The translations under genes and the position numbers were made by a program. A DNA stretch of 64,000 nucleotides. Source: Laspinema sp. D2d. Lineage in GTDB: Bacteria > Cyanobacteriota > Cyanobacteriia > Cyanobacteriales > Laspinemataceae. The DNA lies in assembly GCF_025370755.1 (NCBI RefSeq), contig NZ_JAMXFC010000014.1, forward strand, positions 91,154 through 155,153, read 5' to 3'. The first letter of the stretch is position 1, and each line of letters begins with the position of its first letter. Shown in pieces: positions 59,593-64,000 of this stretch. The notes under the pieces were generated by a model that saw only the letters and a list, made by a program, of their open reading frames with translations, was not told the origin of the DNA and did no database searches.

Positions 59593-60732
59593 ATGACCCA
59601 CATTCTTGTGATTGATGACGATCCGACCATTCGCGTAGTGTTGACGAGATCCTTGCAAAAACAGGGGTATCAGGTTGCCGTTGCTAGTAATGGTCAAGAA
59701 GGAATGGAACAGGCTTATCGATTAGGGCCTGCATTAATCATTTGTGACTGGATGATGCCGGTGATGGATGGGTTGGAAGTTTGCCGTCAGATCAAAGCAC
59801 ATCCGGAATTATCCAATACCTATTTTATTCTGTTAACCTCTCGGGGGGCAACGGAAGATCGGATCGTCGGACTGGATACGGGTGCGGATGAATTTCTCTC
59901 AAAACCGATCGAAATTAATGAATTAAATGCCCGAGTTAGAGCGGGACTGAGGATTTATCAGCTTACCCAAGATTTGCGAAATTCAAAGCGAGCTTTAGAA
60001 GCGGAACTATCGGAAGCAGCGGATTACGTGCGATCGCTCTTACCGGATCCGGTGAGTCAACCTGTGGCGATCGCCAATCGTTTTATTCCCTCGCGTCAAC
60101 TCGGCGGTGATTGCTTTGACTACTATTGGCTCGATTCAGAACACTTAGTCATTTACCTGCTTGATGTTGCGGGTCATGGGTTAGCGGCGACCCTCCCCTC
60201 TGTTTCCGTTTTAAATTTATTACGGTCCCACTCCCAGGTTGGCTTTGATTTTACCCAACCGGCTTCGGTTTTAACCGAATTAAATAAATATTTTCAAATG
60301 GACCTACAACAAGATAAATATTTTACGATTTGGTATGGCGTCTATAACCGGACCCAAGATACTCTATTGTATTCCACTGCCGGACATCCTCCAGCCTTAT
60401 TGTTATCGGGAATTCCCGGAATGCCGCCTACCCTACAAGCGCTCAAAACCCAAGGCTTACCCATCGGAATGTTTCCCGAAGCCCAATATACTCAAAATGT
60501 CTGTCATATTGACACCCCGAGTACCTTATACATTTTTAGTGATGGCGTCTATGAAATTAATCAGCCCGATGGCACCCTTTGGGGTCTGGATGCCTTTAGC
60601 AATTTGCTGACCTATTATTGGCAAAAAAATGGCCGGGATATTGATGGGTTGCTGGCTCGGATCCGAAGTTTAAATCTCAACCCGACCTTTGATGATGACT
60701 TCTCGTTACTCCAGGTAGAATTTCTTGAATAA
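59593..60732 (+). CDS. Response regulator with PP2C/SpoIIE phosphatase output (RsbU-like)
   Basis: A 379-residue protein. The receiver domain at 1-120 has the acidic pair in IDDDP, phospho-acceptor Asp in IICDWMMP and Lys in FLSKP. A coiled linker at about 125-150 leads to a SpoIIE-type PP2C domain. It has LGGDCFDYYWLD, LLDVAGHGLAATLPS and FSDGVYEI, which carry the metal-binding aspartates. Such proteins dephosphorylate STAS antagonist proteins on phosphorylation of the receiver. A STAS protein gene lies 32 bases beyond its stop, on the other strand. The pairing is therefore very likely, although the matching anti-sigma-type kinase is not in the window. Confidence 0.92.
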   Translation: MTHILVIDDDPTIRVVLTRSLQKQGYQVAVASNGQEGMEQAYRLGPALIICDWMMPVMDGLEVCRQIKAHPELSNTYFILLTSRGATEDRIVGLDTGADEFLSKPIEINELNARVRAGLRIYQLTQDLRNSKRALEAELSEAADYVRSLLPDPVSQPVAIANRFIPSRQLGGDCFDYYWLDSEHLVIYLLDVAGHGLAATLPSVSVLNLLRSHSQVGFDFTQPASVLTELNKYFQMDLQQDKYFTIWYGVYNRTQDTLLYSTAGHPPALLLSGIPGMPPTLQALKTQGLPIGMFPEAQYTQNVCHIDTPSTLYIFSDGVYEINQPDGTLWGLDAFSNLLTYYWQKNGRDIDGLLARIRSLNLNPTFDDDFSLLQVEFLE

Positions 60733-60764
60733 TACCCAACCTCCGCTGTGCGCTTTATTCTGAG

Positions 60765-61112
60765 TTAAATATCAGAATTCACGTCATTTTCAAAGGCTTC
60801 TTCAGTGGGATAAACTTTAAATACCCGGTCCATGCTGGTGAGTTCAAATAGCATTCTGACCTGATCATTAATGGAACAGATCACCATCTTTGCGCCAGCG
60901 GTTCGCACCATTTTCAAGGCAGAGACTAACGCACCTAGACCGGAACTATCAATAAACGTGACATCCTGGAGATTCACGAGGACAATATTGGCTTGGTTGT
61001 CCAGGCGATCGCGCACTTCGCGACGAAATACATTAGCCTGGGTCCCGTCTAAGATGCCATTGGGACGAACGACTTCAAACTTGATGTCAGAACTCATCGG
61101 TTTGTTACTCAT
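60765..61112 (-). CDS. STAS-domain anti-sigma-factor antagonist
   Basis: A 115-residue single STAS domain of the SpoIIAA/RsbV type. The motif VTFIDSSGLGALVSA (Ser56/Ser57) holds the serine normally phosphorylated by an anti-sigma kinase and dephosphorylated by a PP2C partner. The last residues (DRVFKVYPTEEAFEN) are typical. Start is ATG at 61112; an internal ATG five codons later is possible. The convergent neighbour is a PP2C phosphatase with a receiver domain, so the two form a likely partner-switching pair. The controlled target could be a sigma factor or another enzyme. Confidence 0.93.
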   Translation of the reverse strand: MSNKPMSSDIKFEVVRPNGILDGTQANVFRREVRDRLDNQANIVLVNLQDVTFIDSSGLGALVSALKMVRTAGAKMVICSINDQVRMLFELTSMDRVFKVYPTEEAFENDVNSDI

Positions 61113-61249
61113 AGAAATGATAGTGGGCTTTCGAGCTATTTTTTCTCAGATGAGAAAATAATAACAATTCAGTACAGTCTTAAGAATAGCAAGTCATGGA
61201 TAATTCACCCAAATACTGGATTACCCATGACCTGATCTTTAACCCATTC

Positions 61250-63040
61250 CTAAGCCTGTTTAGGCTTCACCGTAGAAGCCACGTGCAATTCCTTCAACTG
61301 AATTCCATCAATGGTAGCTGGAGCACCCGTTAACAAACATCGAGCTTGCTGGGTTTTCGGGAAGGCAATCACATCTCGAATCGAATCCTCTGAAGCTAAC
61401 AACATCACCAAGCGGTCTAAACCATAGGCAATACCGCCGTGAGGAGGAGTGCCATACTCAAAGGCTTCCATCAAAAAGCCAAACTTATTATCCGCTTCTT
61501 CCTTGGATAACCCGATCGCCTCAAACACCCGTTCCTGAACCTCCCGCTGATAAATCCGCAGACTCCCTCCGCCGATTTCCAACCCGTTGTAAACCAAGTC
61601 ATACGCTTGAGCGCGAGCATTTTTGAGGTCGTCAATATCTTCCAGATTAGGAGCCGTAAACGGGTGATGAGTCGCCTCGAACCGCTTCTCATCGGCATTC
61701 CACTCAAACATGGGGAAATCCGTGACCCAAAGCAGATTGAGCTTGCTCTCCTCAATCATCCCCAACAGACGAGCAACGGATTGGCGGAGGCGATCGAGGG
61801 TTTTATTCACTGTTGCTATATCTCCGGCCCCGAATAACAGTAAATCCCCCGATTGTGCCCCCGTCCGCGAGAGTAATTCTTGTTTCTGTTCCGGGCTTAA
61901 ATTATCTTTAATCGCCCCAATGGTATCGATTTCTCCGTTATCTTTAACCCGTATATAAGCCAACCCTTTGGCACCCGCTTCAGCGGCTTCCTTGAATAAA
62001 TCCCCACCCGGTTTAATCCGGACATTGGAAATGGCGCTATTGCCACCGGGAATCGGTAACACTTTGACAATTCCACCGGCAGAAATTGCCCCTGAAAACA
62101 CCTTAAACCCGGAGTCTTTCACCAAATCCGAGACATCCACCAATTCCATGCCATAGCGGGTATCCGGGCGATCACTCCCGTATCGGGACATCGCTTCGGC
62201 GTAGGTTAACCGGGGAAAAGGACGGGGGAGTTCAATGCCCTTAACTGTTTTAAAAAGATGGCAAACTAAAGATTCATTCAGGTCCAGAATTTCTTCTTGG
62301 GACATGAAACTCATTTCCAGGTCAAGCTGAGTAAATTCCGGCTGGCGATCGGCCCGCAAATCTTCATCGCGGAAGCATCGGGCAAATTGATAATACCGAT
62401 CCAACCCCGCCACCATTAACAACTGTTTGAATAACTGCGGCGACTGCGGCAAAGCATACCATTCACCCTCATTCACCCGGGAAGGGACGAGATAATCCCG
62501 GGCCCCTTCTGGGGTAGAACGGGTCAGCATTGGGGTTTCAACTTCGATAAAGCCATATTCATCTTCCAGGAAGCGGCGCATGGCTTTAACCACTTGATGG
62601 CGCAGTTGTAGATTTCGCGACATCCGTTCCCGACGTAAATCGAGATAGCGATATTTCATGCGTAACTCTTCCCGCACGGTTTCTGTTTGTCCAGTGGAAA
62701 CCGGGAACGGCATCAGTTTATGGACGGCATTGAGTAATTCGATGTGATCGACGTAGACTTCTAGCTCTCCCGTGGGTAAGTTGGGATTGAGGGAATCGCT
62801 AGGACGCTGGCTGACCCGTCCGGTGATGCGGAGGACATATTCACCCCGGATGGTTTCCGCGTCTTTGTAGGAGGTGGGGGTGCGCTGCGGGTCAGAAACG
62901 ATTTGGACGATGCCACTCCTATCTCGTAAATCCAAGAAAATGACTCCACCATGATCTCGTCGGCGGTCTACCCATCCACACAGAGTAACAGTTTCTCCAA
63001 TATGTTCGCTTCGGAGTTGGCCGCAATAGTAGGTTCGCAT
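61250..63040 (-). CDS. aspS: Aspartyl-tRNA synthetase
   Basis: Charges tRNA-Asp (and possibly tRNA-Asn, if of the non-discriminating type). The 596 residues start [20 protein letters not shown] with the N-terminal anticodon-binding OB fold. The class II core has motif 1 around [19 protein letters not shown], motif 2 [18 protein letters not shown] and motif 3 [14 protein letters not shown] bacterial GAD insert lies at about 290-420. The ATG at 63040 is chosen because it begins exactly at the family N-terminus; the frame opens 13 codons earlier at 63079 without family support. No operon partner is seen. Confidence 0.97.
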   Translation of the reverse strand: MRTYYCGQLRSEHIGETVTLCGWVDRRRDHGGVIFLDLRDRSGIVQIVSDPQRTPTSYKDAETIRGEYVLRITGRVSQRPSDSLNPNLPTGELEVYVDHIELLNAVHKLMPFPVSTGQTETVREELRMKYRYLDLRRERMSRNLQLRHQVVKAMRRFLEDEYGFIEVETPMLTRSTPEGARDYLVPSRVNEGEWYALPQSPQLFKQLLMVAGLDRYYQFARCFRDEDLRADRQPEFTQLDLEMSFMSQEEILDLNESLVCHLFKTVKGIELPRPFPRLTYAEAMSRYGSDRPDTRYGMELVDVSDLVKDSGFKVFSGAISAGGIVKVLPIPGGNSAISNVRIKPGGDLFKEAAEAGAKGLAYIRVKDNGEIDTIGAIKDNLSPEQKQELLSRTGAQSGDLLLFGAGDIATVNKTLDRLRQSVARLLGMIEESKLNLLWVTDFPMFEWNADEKRFEATHHPFTAPNLEDIDDLKNARAQAYDLVYNGLEIGGGSLRIYQREVQERVFEAIGLSKEEADNKFGFLMEAFEYGTPPHGGIAYGLDRLVMLLASEDSIRDVIAFPKTQQARCLLTGAPATIDGIQLKELHVASTVKPKQA

Positions 63041-63248
63041 GGTGGTCGCTTTACAGTTCAGACGTAATTGAGTGGACAAGTGAACAGCTAGAATGCCCCG
63101 GTTCTAGGGGTTCGATGCTCGATCGCAATCAGGGAATAAATTGGGTTGGATTGCTGACGTGGAGTCTTTTAAACAAACAACAGAGGCAAACTTTTAAAAT
63201 CTAGCACGAACGGGTCATCGTGATAGAAGATTCTCTCGGGATGGACTT

Positions 63249-63284
63249 AAAAAAATAGAGGGCGACCGATGGATCGCCCTCTAT
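63249..63284 (-). terminator. Terminator of the 137-aa gene
   Basis: ATAGAGGGCGA and TCGCCCTCTAT are perfect 11-bp arms around 8 bases; the A-run at 63249-63255 gives the T-run on the minus strand. It lies upstream of aspS. Confidence 0.85.
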
Positions 63285-63310
63285 GAGCAGGTGTTTAAGC
63301 GGAACGTTGC

Positions 63311-63724
63311 TTAGGAATTGGGGGGAGTACCCGAGGGATTGAAAAGGGAGTCCCAAGCATCCTTAGCGGATTGAGCAAGGCGATCGCCCAGTTCACTCAT
63401 TTCACTGAGGATCTTGTCCCAGTTTTGCTTGGCATCCATTTCCATCAGTTTGATGGTATAGGCAATCCGTTCGGGATCCATCAGGCGATCGCTCTCAATC
63501 GTCTCCCGCGCTTGTTGCACTGCACTCAGATAGGCTTCTGAGGTAAATTTGCTGGCCCCTTGAATTTCCGCTTGTGCTCGGCGTTTGATGGCTTCAAACA
63601 GGGCCATCGTTTCGTGCTGCACCTGGGTGGTAGCATCCGGCATTTCTTTTTCCACCAGCGCTTTCGTCTCAGGACTTACTTCCACGATCGCACGTTCTTT
63701 AGGTACTTGAGCTTCATCAGTCAT
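63311..63724 (-). CDS. Conserved helical protein (137 aa), unknown function
   Basis: A 137-residue, mostly helical, acidic protein (TMALFEAIKRRAQAEIQGA, YLSAVQQARETIESD, LSEMSELGDRLAQSAKDAW). No membrane segment, signal peptide or motif of known activity. I believe proteins of this type are conserved among cyanobacteria, but I cannot name a function. The ATG at 63724 is preceded by GGAGACAG, a good ribosome site. It has its own terminator and sits upstream of aspS on the same strand. Confidence 0.8.
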   Translation of the reverse strand: MTDEAQVPKERAIVEVSPETKALVEKEMPDATTQVQHETMALFEAIKRRAQAEIQGASKFTSEAYLSAVQQARETIESDRLMDPERIAYTIKLMEMDAKQNWDKILSEMSELGDRLAQSAKDAWDSLFNPSGTPPNS

Positions 63725-63788
63725 GATTCTGTCTCCTACTAGATTTGGATGACTTGTTGCCTCTAGCCTAACGGCTAAAGTTGGACTC

Positions 63789-63912
63789 GGGGAGATGGGG
63801 GAGATGGGGGAGATGGGGGAGATGGGGGAGATGGGGGAGATGGGGAGATAGGGGAGAGACGGGAGATGGGGGAGAGACGGGAGATGGGGGAGAGACGGGA
63901 GATGGGGGAGAT
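63789..63912. repeat. Purine-rich minisatellite (GGGGGAGAT units)
   Basis: About fourteen units of GGGGGAGAT, later interspersed with GGGAGAC and GGGAGATG. Same type as the array at 10622-10701. Guanine-rich on the plus strand. Confidence 0.9.
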
Positions 63913-63944
63913 GTTCAACGTCCGGACTTCAGTCTTTTTTTCTC

Positions 63945-64000
63945 CCCTATCCTCCCCATCCTCCCCAACCTCCCCCACCTCCCCCACCACCCCCCCCACC
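63945..64000. repeat. Pyrimidine-rich array, complement of the minisatellite
   Basis: CTCCCC, ATCCTCCCC, ACCTCCCCC and ACCACCCCCC units run to the window edge. Being cytosine-rich, it is the opposite orientation of the array just before it. It may continue beyond the window. Confidence 0.8.

Overview
The window is chromosomal DNA from a cyanobacterium, most likely a filamentous non-heterocystous Oscillatoriales type. The evidence is a complete phycocyanin operon (cpcBACDEF), plant-type carotenoid genes (crtP, crtB), a Fut-type ferric iron transporter, an SLH-domain porin, an RRM-type RNA-binding protein, and dense use of the HIP1 octamer GCGATCGC throughout. No transposase, integrase, phage gene or CRISPR array was seen.

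Layout. 0-5.2 kb: ferric iron ABC transporter on the minus strand, with two tandem binding-protein paralogues, a permease and an ATPase. 6.5-11.6 kb: SLH porin, a [2Fe-2S] protein, a Dps-type ferritin and a Fur/PerR-family regulator, so the first 12 kb is rich in iron and oxidative-stress functions. 12-17.6 kb: carB, a group 2 sigma factor, and a Uma2-type nuclease. 17.9-23.4 kb: two large sensor histidine kinases. 23.8-27.3 kb: a dnaK-dnaJ pair resembling the DnaK3/DnaJ3 arrangement. 28-33.5 kb: a small winged-helix-like protein, a VanW-family protein, a single-chain restriction-modification enzyme and a C5 cytosine methyltransferase. 33.6-39.8 kb: a receiver protein, crtP-crtB, an EAL phosphodiesterase and an RRM protein. 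40.7-47.8 kb: a degenerate M48 peptidase, twin DUF4870 proteins, a bestrophin-like channel and a Ser/Thr kinase with WD40 repeats. 50.3-54.8 kb: the cpc operon. 55.3-64 kb: tRNA-Thr(UGU), icd, a PEP-CTERM protein, a radical-SAM activase gene broken by an in-frame stop, an RsbU-like phosphatase facing a STAS antagonist, aspS, a small conserved protein and a purine-rich minisatellite.

How genes work together. The Fut genes import Fe3+, Dps stores iron, and the Fur/PerR regulator probably controls part of this set. The cpc genes encode the rod phycobiliproteins, a rod linker, a capping linker and the bilin lyase pair. CrtB and CrtP catalyse the first two carotenoid steps. The PP2C phosphatase and STAS protein look like one partner-switching module.

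The observations most worth a second look are: the nonsense codon just before the radical-SAM cysteines (58888-58890); the M48 protein that has lost its zinc ligands; a 25-bp palindrome upstream of the Fur/PerR gene; the methyltransferase that may modify the CGATCG core of HIP1; the 39-bp tandem repeats at the end of dnaK; and a palindromic repeat present on both sides of dnaK-dnaJ. I found no clear candidate for a wholly new multi-gene system. All family assignments come from reading the sequence and from memory, without database searches.
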